A stretch of 5,660 bases of DNA from GWA1-39-11 sp964640435 (GCA_964640435.1 CAZXFJ010000050.1:1-5660); one strand, 5' to 3'; positions 1-5,346 are shown, counted from the first letter of the stretch. Numbers and translations: made by a program. The notes: generated by a model not told the origin, from the letters alone.

Positions 1-215
1 TTAATTCTTAACGCAAGTGCTCCAAAGGTTGTAAAAGTTAATATAAAGAGAGGTATTTTATATATGCTGAATGTCAGGCTTGGCGGGAAGGTAGCATAGA
101 TAAAGGTTGCGACAAAAAGAGATGATAATAAAAGTATAATTTGTGTGAGATTTAGACTTGCAACAATTCTATCTTCAACTGTTGTTATTTGTGCTGGTAT
201 TACTGTCGTTCTCAT
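1..215 (-). CDS. PrgI-family type IV secretion membrane protein (partial, 3' end beyond left edge)
   Basis: The reading frame starts at an ATG (complement of 213-215) that overlaps the TGA stop of the upstream gene as ATGA. It stays open for 71 codons to the left edge. The start reads MRTTVIPAQITTVEDRIVASL, followed by two hydrophobic segments, at about residues 24-43 and 52-70. A short N-terminal strand with a V-x-D-[RK]-I motif before a helical hairpin is typical of the PrgI family, which fills the VirB3-like position in type IV secretion systems of Gram-positive bacteria and Patescibacteria. A GAGGG motif (223-227) sits 7 bases before the ATG, and the overlap suggests translational coupling. 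PrgI genes usually precede a VirB4-type ATPase, so one may follow outside the window. The coding call is firm; the family call rests on the motif, size and neighbours. Confidence 0.75.
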   Translation of the reverse strand, partial: MRTTVIPAQITTVEDRIVASLNLTQIILLLSSLFVATFIYATFPPSLTFSIYKIPLFILTFTTFGALALRI

Positions 216-1489
216 GCAGCTACCCTCTTTCTTGGTGTTATAACCTGCCCTGCAGCAGTACTAGGTGTATTTGTTGAAATGACATTTATAATCTGGCTAC
301 TTACTTTTTTAACAAGACCTCGTCCCGTGTTATAAAAGACCAGCTGCATCATAATTCCAGGCGTTTTGAGAAGAGTAAATAAAAGTCCTATTCCAACAAG
401 AATTGAGATGAGTGAGTTTGTTCCCTGTTGTCCCGGGATTGTTAAAAAAGCTGATGCAAGCTGAATCACTACAACATGAACAAAGATTGAGAAGACCATC
501 ATGATATAGCTTTTTATTGATATCTCGGCAAAATCTGAGAATTTTGGTATTGCCCAGAGAAGAAATATTAAAGGGGATAAAACGGCACCAAGTGCAACCA
601 TAATAAGACGGGTGATATAAAAAAGCAGAAGCACTACGGCTAGAATTACAAATAGTAACATGAAAATTAGGGTTAATAGAGTTGTGGTCCCAAGAACGAG
701 TGACGTTGGGTTAAAGGCATTAAGGATCCAGGCTGACTCAATTCCGCCTGTAGCGTTAAGAAGAGCCATTACAAGCGTATTTGCAGCAACTATGATCCAA
801 TTAGCCCAAAAAAGTGAAGTGTTTGCAAAAAGGAATGCAACTCCGATTCGCGGAAGAAGTTGTTTTAATTCGATTTCATCAAAACCAAAACTTGACGCAC
901 TCATTACTTGAAAGCCAAGTAGTGCTATAACAATTGCAAAAAGAGAGTTTGTAATGCCAAGAATTATTAGCCAGAAATTGAATATTACCGAGTTTGATAA
1001 AAGTTCCGGGGTAGTTGTAAGAAACGAGATTATACCATTCACTATAGGTGCCATCGCACTCTGAACAATGTTTAGTAAAAATCCTGCAATTGCATCTAGA
1101 AGAACCTGTGTCAGTCCATCTGTTGGAGTAGCAGGTTCAATAGGGGTAAGTTCAATTGTTGTGATACTTGTTCCGGGCGCCGGTGTTGTAAAAGCGTTTG
1201 TTAAAACAGATGAGACAATTGAAGCTCCAAGTATTAAAACAAGACCTATTATTGCATTTCTCAACATCCCCTTTGCTTCGTCAATGGCATCGGGTTTTCC
1301 TGATGAGGTCATATATTTATAACCTGCAAACACCATAAATAGAACTGATGCTGAAATCCCGATTATTATGAATGTATTAAGGGATTGAGTCGTAAACGAA
1401 GCAACATCCGCATTTTCTGCGGCAAAAGTTTGAGTTGCTGCAGCGAGATATATTGCAGCTGTTGATAATGCTGTTAAAACTACTTTCAA
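212..1489 (-). CDS. Polytopic VirB6/TrbL-like protein with N-terminal VirB2-like pilin domain
   Basis: A 425-residue membrane protein, probably an inner-membrane channel component of a type IV secretion-like apparatus. It begins with a signal-peptide-like segment (residues 1-24, ending TFAA). A pilin-like module follows (about 30-100): a hydrophobic helix, the motif GYKYMTSSGKPDAIDEAKG at 56-74, and a second helix. A Pro/Thr-rich linker (102-124) leads to a C-terminal part with about six or seven hydrophobic segments between 128 and 380. The stretch ITRLIMVALGAVLSPLIFLL (292-311) is of the kind seen in VirB6/TrbL-like proteins. The tail is basic (RKRVAA). The start codon is TTG, chosen because AAGGAG lies 7 bases upstream and it gives a clean signal peptide. 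The gene lies 14 bases after the pilin-like gene and overlaps the PrgI gene by 4 bases, so all three are probably cotranscribed. The topology is estimated by eye. Confidence 0.8.
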   Translation of the reverse strand: MKVVLTALSTAAIYLAAATQTFAAENADVASFTTQSLNTFIIIGISASVLFMVFAGYKYMTSSGKPDAIDEAKGMLRNAIIGLVLILGASIVSSVLTNAFTTPAPGTSITTIELTPIEPATPTDGLTQVLLDAIAGFLLNIVQSAMAPIVNGIISFLTTTPELLSNSVIFNFWLIILGITNSLFAIVIALLGFQVMSASSFGFDEIELKQLLPRIGVAFLFANTSLFWANWIIVAANTLVMALLNATGGIESAWILNAFNPTSLVLGTTTLLTLIFMLLFVILAVVLLLFYITRLIMVALGAVLSPLIFLLWAIPKFSDFAEISIKSYIMMVFSIFVHVVVIQLASAFLTIPGQQGTNSLISILVGIGLLFTLLKTPGIMMQLVFYNTGRGLVKKVSSQIINVISTNTPSTAAGQVITPRKRVAA

Positions 1490-1496
1490 ATAAATT

Positions 1497-1502
1497 CTCC
1501 TT
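1497..1502 (-). promoter_or_regulatory. Shine-Dalgarno AAGGAG fixing a TTG start
   Basis: On the minus strand AAGGAG occurs just after the TAG stop of the pilin-like gene and 7 bases before the TTG at 1489-1487. This spacing supports TTG as the start of the VirB6-like gene. The next in-frame candidate codons would remove part of the signal peptide. Confidence 0.8.
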
Positions 1503-1503
1503 A

Positions 1504-1839
1504 CTAAGCACCAAACGCGCTTGTTGCGACTTGTGTCACAATATTGGATAACACAAATGCAGCTAAAACAAGAGCTAAGCCGACTCCCGAGTAAATAATA
1601 GTTTTCTTTGCGCCTTCAAGTGCCTCAGGATTACCGGATGATGTTATGTAGCGAACCCCACCAAATACAAAAAAGAGTGTAGCAATAGAACCTGCCAACA
1701 CTACAAAGATTTGGATTATGTTTGCGATGAAATTTTCAATTCTTGAAACATCAGCACTTTGTGCAAAAACAGGCGCAGCAACAACTAAAGCGGTTATTAT
1801 AAAAGATTGTAAAGTTATTAGCTTTTTCGTAATTATCAC
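1504..1839 (-). CDS. VirB2/TrbC-type pilin-like small membrane protein
   Basis: A protein of about 111 residues with a signal peptide ending APVFA (cleavage near residue 26), a hydrophobic helix at about 38-62, and a short loop GGVRYITSSGNPEALEGAKK (60-79). A second hydrophobic helix follows at about 81-102. This two-helix architecture and loop motif match VirB2/TrbC-like pilin subunits of type IV secretion systems, as commonly found in Patescibacteria. The same motif recurs in the N-terminal domain of the next gene, so the two are paralogous. It is the promoter-proximal gene of the operon. The listed 5' end is the only canonical in-frame start after the upstream stop, a GTG. That GTG overlaps the last base of an excellent AAGGAGG, so the actual start may be the ATT at 1833-1831 (see findings). 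Calling it a structural pilin is inference. Confidence 0.85.
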   Translation of the reverse strand: MIITKKLITLQSFIITALVVAAPVFAQSADVSRIENFIANIIQIFVVLAGSIATLFFVFGGVRYITSSGNPEALEGAKKTIIYSGVGLALVLAAFVLSNIVTQVATSAFGA

Positions 1840-1845
1840 CTCCTT
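1839..1845 (-). promoter_or_regulatory. Very strong Shine-Dalgarno AAGGAGG overlapping the apparent GTG start
   Basis: The minus strand reads AAGGAGGTGATAATTACG. AAGGAGGTGAT is the full complement of the usual 16S rRNA 3' end. The only canonical start codon in frame, GTG, shares the last G of AAGGAGG, which leaves no spacer. ATT, two codons later, would have a spacer of 5 bases. Confidence 0.75.
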
Positions 1846-1853
1846 AAAACCAA

Positions 1854-1877
1854 AAAACTGCTCAAGGGAGCAGTTTT
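1854..1877 (-). terminator. Terminator-shaped hairpin in the pilin-gene leader (possible attenuator)
   Basis: On the minus strand AAAACTGCTC is followed by a 4-base loop (CCTT) and GAGCAGTTTT, a perfect 10-bp stem, then TTGGTTTTAAGGAGG. With the T residues inside and after the stem, this looks like an intrinsic terminator. It lies inside the predicted 5' leader of the pilin-like gene: about 20 bases downstream of the predicted start of transcription, and 8 bases before the Shine-Dalgarno sequence. No minus-strand gene lies upstream that it could end, so attenuation or 5' mRNA protection are the likely roles. The T tract is interrupted by GG, so termination may be partial. Confidence 0.65.
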
Positions 1878-1905
1878 AAGAACAAACAAATACTAACTGA
1901 GTCAA

Positions 1906-1934
1906 TTTATATCAAACGATTTCAGATAAATCAA
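1906..1934 (-). promoter_or_regulatory. Predicted sigma-70-type promoter of the type IV secretion-like operon
   Basis: On the minus strand there is TTGATT (1934-1929), a 17-base spacer, and TATAAA (1911-1906). A TGA directly before the -10 gives an extended -10 (TGn). Transcription would start near 1899, giving a leader of about 60 bases that holds the hairpin and the strong Shine-Dalgarno sequence. The match and spacing are good, but there is no experimental support. Confidence 0.6.
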
Positions 1935-2047
1935 GTAGTTAAATTTTATATAGTTGATATGTTATTTTTTACTTATGCTTTAGAATTTCATGGTAAATGT
2001 ATCTAAGTTTTTTATATACTGATTTTTATCTCCCAGAAAAATAAAAA

Positions 2048-2076
2048 TTGATTGGGTTAAGACATCTTGCTACAAT
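2048..2076 (+). promoter_or_regulatory. Predicted promoter of the cupredoxin-hydrolase unit
   Basis: TTGATT (2048-2053), a 17-base spacer, then TACAAT (2071-2076) preceded by TGC, an extended -10. Transcription would begin near 2082-2084, only about 4-6 bases before the ATG at 2088. The mRNA would be almost leaderless, in line with the absence of any Shine-Dalgarno sequence. Confidence 0.6.
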
Positions 2077-2084
2077 GTGTAGTA
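2068..2084 (+). promoter_or_regulatory. BlaI-type operator, site 1 (upstream of cupredoxin gene)
   Basis: TGCTACAATGTGTAGTA is a dyad with 7-base arms around a 3-base centre, with one mismatch (TGC instead of TAC in the left arm). It covers the -10 element and ends 3 bases before the ATG. The TACA/TGTA core is characteristic of operators bound by BlaI/MecI/CopY repressors. Near-identical sites precede the repressor gene and the DsbA-like gene in this window. Confidence 0.75.
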
Positions 2085-2087
2085 GTT

Positions 2088-2873
2088 ATGAAGAAAGTTA
2101 TACTCTTGTCTCTTTTTATTATCCCATTGGTCATTATGATAGGGATAGTTTTGTTTCAAATAAAATCACCAAAAAAAATGAATGAAAATAATACAAATGC
2201 TCAAATGAGTAATTCAAACTTGGAAGCTCTTATTGTTGCTCCTCAAACGCCGATAGACAAGGTAGTTGTAGAAAGTGTTACGTTGCAAAAAGACGGTTTT
2301 GTAGTAGTTAGACAGATTGATGATGGAAAGGTAAGTCAAATTATTGAAATGAGTAGACCATTGAAGAAAGGTACAAATAAAAATATACCTATACCTTTGG
2401 GAAGTGTCGATGTAAAGGGGAAAGAACTCGTTGTTATGATTTATGAAGACTATGATGATGACGGCATTTTTAACGATCTTGACATGCCAGCGCTCAGTGA
2501 AGAAGGTTTAACGACTGCACGCTTTGTAGCGACAGGCAAACCTGTTCCAACATCAATGACTGAGGCAGATATGCCAGCCATGAAGATGGATGGAATGAAA
2601 AGTATGGAAAAAGTACGCTACACAGATACGGGGTTTGTACCGGATAGAATTGAAGTTAATGTTGGAGATATGGTTGAATTTGTTAATGAGAGTAGTACTG
2701 ACATGTGGGTTGCTTCTGTACCACATCCAGCACATACAAAGCTACCCACATTTGATCAGTTCAGGCTTTATAAAAAAGGCGCAATTTATAGGTTTGTTTT
2801 TGAGAAAAAAGGAACATGGGAATACCACGACCATATAAGTCCAAGTTTGGGAGGAAGGGTTATTGTAAATTAG
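2088..2873 (+). CDS. Membrane-anchored DUF7282-like plus cupredoxin-like protein with altered copper site
   Basis: A 261-residue protein with an N-terminal membrane anchor (residues 4-24) and no lipobox Cys, so it probably faces the outside. Residues about 55-150 resemble the DUF7282 type of beta domain and contain the acidic loop DYDDDGIFNDLD (121-132). Next is a Met-rich linker with six Met between 157 and 173. A C-terminal cupredoxin-like domain (about 178-261) contains GFVPDRIEVNVGDMVEFVN, VPHPAH (His213, His216) and the closing GTWEYHDHISPSLGGRVIV. Against the usual Y-x-C-x-x-H-x-x-M loop, Cys is replaced by Asp248, His by Ser251 and Met by Leu254, while His247 and His249 are extra. A normal blue-copper site is therefore unlikely; a His-based site or loss of copper is possible. 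The ATG at 2088 was chosen over a TTG at 2067 because the TTG lies inside the operator/promoter. It forms a unit with the hydrolase gene 7 bases downstream. Confidence 0.82.
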   Translation: MKKVILLSLFIIPLVIMIGIVLFQIKSPKKMNENNTNAQMSNSNLEALIVAPQTPIDKVVVESVTLQKDGFVVVRQIDDGKVSQIIEMSRPLKKGTNKNIPIPLGSVDVKGKELVVMIYEDYDDDGIFNDLDMPALSEEGLTTARFVATGKPVPTSMTEADMPAMKMDGMKSMEKVRYTDTGFVPDRIEVNVGDMVEFVNESSTDMWVASVPHPAHTKLPTFDQFRLYKKGAIYRFVFEKKGTWEYHDHISPSLGGRVIVN

Positions 2874-2880
2874 TTCGCAA

Positions 2881-3867
2881 ATGATGCTTAAGAATAGTAA
2901 ACGTGTAAAACTGGTTTCGCTTATTATCTTTGTTTCACTTTTGTTAGTAGGTCTTGGAATCTGGCAGAAAAATCTCTCACCAGAACTTACATCTAACGGT
3001 ATAGAAACGAACGAGCCAGTTACTAATTCTACTGAGATTTTAAATAGTAATTCGTTTATTGAGCAGCTGCGTCAAAGAGAATTTAAAGGTGGTGAGATTA
3101 CAATCGAAGAAACCGTTGCAGACAACACGTCTTACACTAGTTATATTTTCTCTTATCCTTCAGACGACTTGAAAATATATGGGAGAATGAATGTTCCTAA
3201 TGGCAGTGGTCCATTCCCAGTAATTATTTTAAACCATGGTTACTTTAATGCTTCAACATTTCAATCAGGGGATGGCACCCAAACAATGGCTGATATATTA
3301 GCAAGAAACGGGTATCTTACTCTTGCTTCAGATTACAGAGGCTTTGGGAATTCAGAAAATGATGATCAAGGATCGCGTGGACATAATCCTAATTACGCAA
3401 TAGACATACTGAATTTAATTGCATCGGTTCCCAATTTTAACAAAGCAAATTCAGAAAGAATCGGCATTTGGGGGCACAGTATGGGAGGAGAAGTTTCTTT
3501 GAGAACAGCAGAAGCAACGGAAAAAGTAAAAGCAATTGTTTTATGGGCGCCAACAAGTGCGAGGACTTCAGACAACTCAGGATTTTATGGAGGTAGAGGA
3601 ACACAACCAACGGTTAGCCATGACGATGGTGGTACATCTCCAATAGATTATCTGAGATATATCTCAGCACCGATTAGCCTGCATCAAGGATTAGTAGATA
3701 CGGAAGTAAATCCCGAATGGTCAAAAGAACTTAATGATGCTTTAAAAAACGAAAAGAAAGACGTAGAGTATTTTGAATATCCGGGACAAGACCATAATTT
3801 CAGAAATCTTGGGTGGGACGTAATTTCTACCAGAACAATTGAATTCTTTGACAGATACTTAAAATAG
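2881..3867 (+). CDS. Membrane-anchored alpha/beta hydrolase (dienelactone hydrolase / S9 peptidase-like)
   Basis: A 328-residue protein with a hydrophobic anchor (about residues 10-28) and a low-complexity stalk, so the catalytic domain (about 80-328) should lie outside the membrane. The alpha/beta hydrolase signature is clear: an HGY oxyanion-hole segment (His119-Tyr121), DYRGFGNS around 151-158, the nucleophile elbow GHSMGG with Ser200, Asp273 in LVDTEVNP, and His305 in GQDHNF. These make a complete Ser-Asp-His triad. The layout resembles S9-type peptidases and dienelactone-hydrolase-like esterases; the substrate cannot be told. It starts 7 bases after the stop of the cupredoxin gene with no separate promoter visible, so it is probably cotranscribed. 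The GGGAGGAAGGG at 2849-2859 is about 21 bases from the ATG, too far for a normal Shine-Dalgarno sequence, so coupling to the upstream gene is likely. ATG at 2884 is an alternative start. Confidence 0.88.
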   Translation: MMLKNSKRVKLVSLIIFVSLLLVGLGIWQKNLSPELTSNGIETNEPVTNSTEILNSNSFIEQLRQREFKGGEITIEETVADNTSYTSYIFSYPSDDLKIYGRMNVPNGSGPFPVIILNHGYFNASTFQSGDGTQTMADILARNGYLTLASDYRGFGNSENDDQGSRGHNPNYAIDILNLIASVPNFNKANSERIGIWGHSMGGEVSLRTAEATEKVKAIVLWAPTSARTSDNSGFYGGRGTQPTVSHDDGGTSPIDYLRYISAPISLHQGLVDTEVNPEWSKELNDALKNEKKDVEYFEYPGQDHNFRNLGWDVISTRTIEFFDRYLK

Positions 3868-3878
3868 CTTTTTGTATC

Positions 3879-3887
3879 TGCTACAAT
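3879..3887 (+). promoter_or_regulatory. Extended -10 promoter element of the repressor-M56 unit, leaderless
   Basis: TGCTACAAT combines TGn with a -10 hexamer (3882-3887). At 17 bases upstream only the weak TTAAAA (3859-3864) is found as a -35. A perfect TTGACA at 3848-3853 is 28 bases away, too far to serve this -10. Transcription would start at or about the A of the ATG at 3895, so the mRNA is predicted to be leaderless. Confidence 0.55.
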
Positions 3888-3895
3888 ATGTAGTA
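3879..3895 (+). promoter_or_regulatory. BlaI-type operator, site 2 (autoregulatory, upstream of repressor gene)
   Basis: TGCTACAATATGTAGTA is a dyad with one mismatch in 7-base arms around ATA. Its last base is the A of the repressor's ATG start codon. It differs from site 1 at a single base in 17. Its position on its own repressor gene points to autorepression, as is usual for BlaI/MecI-type systems. Confidence 0.78.
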
Positions 3896-4269
3896 TGAAA
3901 CCAACAAATCTCGGAGAACTAGAAAAACAAATAATGGACATTATTTGGGAAAGAAAGTCCAGCTCTGTACGTGAGGTTGTAAATAAGCTTGATAAGAAAC
4001 TTGCATATACAACTATTGCAACCATTCTCCAAAGGCTTTATAAAAAAGATTTAGTTGTTAAAGAGGAAACAAAAAATGGATATATATATTCACCGAAAGT
4101 ATCCAAAGAAAAGTATTCACAAACTGTTGCGAAGTCATTTATTAAAAACTTTATTAATTCTTTTGGAGATACGGCAATCGCATCATTTGCAGACAGCATA
4201 GACAAACTTCCGCAGGAAAAAAGAAAACATTTTCTGAAATTAATTGACCAACATGACAAAAATAAATAA
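3895..4269 (+). CDS. BlaI/MecI/CopY-family transcriptional repressor
   Basis: A 124-residue protein of normal length for the family. A winged helix-turn-helix spans about residues 5-68: helix LGELEKQIMDIIWER, then SVREVVNKL, then the recognition helix around AYTTIATILQRLYKK (37-51) and a wing ending NGYIYSP. The C-terminal helical part (about 72-124) should form the dimer and hold the site cut during induction. By alignment from memory with staphylococcal BlaI and MecI (cut between Asn101 and Phe102), Ser97-Phe98 is the corresponding pair. The protein probably binds the 17-bp dyads found at three promoters in this window, including its own. The gene overlaps the M56 peptidase gene by 17 bases, the classic repressor/sensor-protease pairing. 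Because the operator runs into the ATG, there is no ribosome binding site. Confidence 0.93.
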   Translation: MKPTNLGELEKQIMDIIWERKSSSVREVVNKLDKKLAYTTIATILQRLYKKDLVVKEETKNGYIYSPKVSKEKYSQTVAKSFIKNFINSFGDTAIASFADSIDKLPQEKRKHFLKLIDQHDKNK

Positions 4270-5290
4270 AAGGATTTTTCCTTTGAATAAAAATATTCTT
4301 CTGTTTTCCGGATTAGTTTTAGCTTCAGTTGGAATACCTTTATTAGTATTCCAAAAAGTAATGCCTCTATTTAGCCACATTACTTATTATTGCCAATCAT
4401 TTATTAATAGTAACATGGTACAAATCCCCAACTTTTTAAGCCTAATTCCTTTATTACTGCTCTTTCTAATTATTGCGATTGCAACAATTAAAATTTCAAT
4501 AATATATTTTAGGATACACGCGTTGAGACATAAGCTAAAAGGCAGAATTACAACAAACACCACAATAAATAAATTAATAGAAAAAATAGGATTAAAAAAT
4601 AAGGTGCTTGTTGTAAAGTCTAACAAAAGATACGCGTTTTGCTTAGGAGTAAGAAACCCCAATATTTATATATCAACTGGACTTATTTCTCAGATTTCTC
4701 TTAAAGAAGTTGAAGTAGTACTTCGTCATGAACAATATCATTTAGAAAGGCACGACACGGCAACACAAGTTATAGCCTCGGTTGCACATTCACTATTTTT
4801 CTTCTTCCCTCTTGTTGGCGATCTTGTAAAAAGGTATCAAATTGAAAGGGAAATAGAGGCTGATAGGTTTGCAGCTTCTTATGCTGGAACTAAAAATACA
4901 CTTGTGTCTGCGTTGAAAAAGCTGCTTGCATTTCCATCAATTGAGCCAGTATTTGCAGCAAATATTTCAGATCAAGATACACTTGAACCAAGAATATATT
5001 CGCTCATGAATCAGTCTTATACCAAAAAATATTTTAAAGCAAAACACCTATTAATTACCGTGTTTTCAACACTGGTTTTAGTATTCATTGTAGGAATCCC
5101 GGTTCATGCACAGGAAATACATCACGAAAACCATGATGTAATAATGGTGTGTACGGACGGGGAATGTATGAACTCTTGTATAAGTGAGCAAAATCTAAGC
5201 AAATTATATTCTGAAATTCCTACTTCAAGCAAATCTGAAACAGAAAATTTCTCCCATCCGTATACTTCAGCGCACTCACTCATCCCTTAG
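4253..5290 (+). CDS. BlaR1/MecR1-like M56-family membrane metallopeptidase without PBP sensor domain
   Basis: A 345-residue membrane zinc peptidase predicted to inactivate the adjacent repressor in response to an envelope signal. Hydrophobic segments lie at about 15-36, 61-86, 171-190 and 266-284. The family core is complete: FCLGVRNPNIYIS (129-141), the zinc motif HEQYH (His159, Glu160, His163), the hydrophobic LFFFFPLV stretch, and EREIEAD with Glu200 as likely third zinc ligand and Asp204. After the last helix only about 60 residues remain, instead of the penicillin-binding domain of about 250 residues in BlaR1/MecR1. This tail holds His290, His291 and His294, then Cys300, Cys305 and Cys309. 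Start: the ATG at 4253 is preferred over the TTG at 4244; both overlap the repressor gene and neither has a clear Shine-Dalgarno sequence, so translation is probably coupled. The signal sensed is unknown. Confidence 0.9.
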   Translation: MTKINKRIFPLNKNILLFSGLVLASVGIPLLVFQKVMPLFSHITYYCQSFINSNMVQIPNFLSLIPLLLLFLIIAIATIKISIIYFRIHALRHKLKGRITTNTTINKLIEKIGLKNKVLVVKSNKRYAFCLGVRNPNIYISTGLISQISLKEVEVVLRHEQYHLERHDTATQVIASVAHSLFFFFPLVGDLVKRYQIEREIEADRFAASYAGTKNTLVSALKKLLAFPSIEPVFAANISDQDTLEPRIYSLMNQSYTKKYFKAKHLLITVFSTLVLVFIVGIPVHAQEIHHENHDVIMVCTDGECMNSCISEQNLSKLYSEIPTSSKSETENFSHPYTSAHSLIP

Positions 5291-5301
5291 TTATTTACTA
5301 C

Positions 5302-5331
5302 TTGACAAACGTATTAAGTTATTACTACACT
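5302..5331 (+). promoter_or_regulatory. Predicted promoter of the DsbA-like gene
   Basis: A consensus -35 TTGACA (5302-5307), an 18-base spacer and TACACT (5326-5331). Transcription would start near 5337-5339, leaving a leader of about 8-10 bases without a Shine-Dalgarno sequence. A TACTAC half-site (5296-5301) abuts the -35. Confidence 0.65.
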
Positions 5332-5339
5332 ATGTAGTA
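5323..5339 (+). promoter_or_regulatory. BlaI-type operator, site 3 (perfect dyad, upstream of DsbA-like gene)
   Basis: TACTACACTATGTAGTA has perfect 7-base arms (TACTACA / TGTAGTA) around CTA. It is the best of the three sites in the window. It overlaps the -10 element and ends 7 bases before the ATG, which places the DsbA-like gene in the same predicted regulon as the repressor. Confidence 0.78.
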
Positions 5340-5346
5340 GATAATT

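Noticed and set aside
660..1322. Plus-strand open frames opposite the VirB6-like gene
   Set aside because: They are shadows of a long, well-supported minus-strand membrane protein gene and lack recognisable protein features.
2067..2087. Upstream TTG as start of the cupredoxin-like gene (seven extra residues)
   Set aside because: The TTG and the following codons lie inside the -10 element and operator, and the extension spoils a clean Lys-Lys membrane-anchor N-terminus. ATG 2088 fits better.
2300..2306. Extra TGTAGTA half-sites inside genes (2300-2306 and 5421-5427)
   Set aside because: They lack the opposite TACTACA or TGCTACA arm at the right distance and lie in coding sequence.
3848..3876. 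Perfect TTGACA at 3848-3853 as -35 for the repressor gene
   Set aside because: It is 28 bases from the -10 that overlaps the operator, and at 16-19 bases there is no convincing hexamer. It encodes part of the hydrolase C-terminus and is probably chance.
3393..4662. Minus-strand open frames opposite the hydrolase, repressor and M56 genes
   Set aside because: They lie antisense to genes with complete catalytic or DNA-binding motifs and show no domain of their own.
3895..5290. Beta-lactam resistance module (blaR1/blaI type)
   Set aside because: There is no beta-lactamase or PBP2a gene in the window and the M56 protein lacks the penicillin-binding sensor domain. Only the regulatory pairing is shared.
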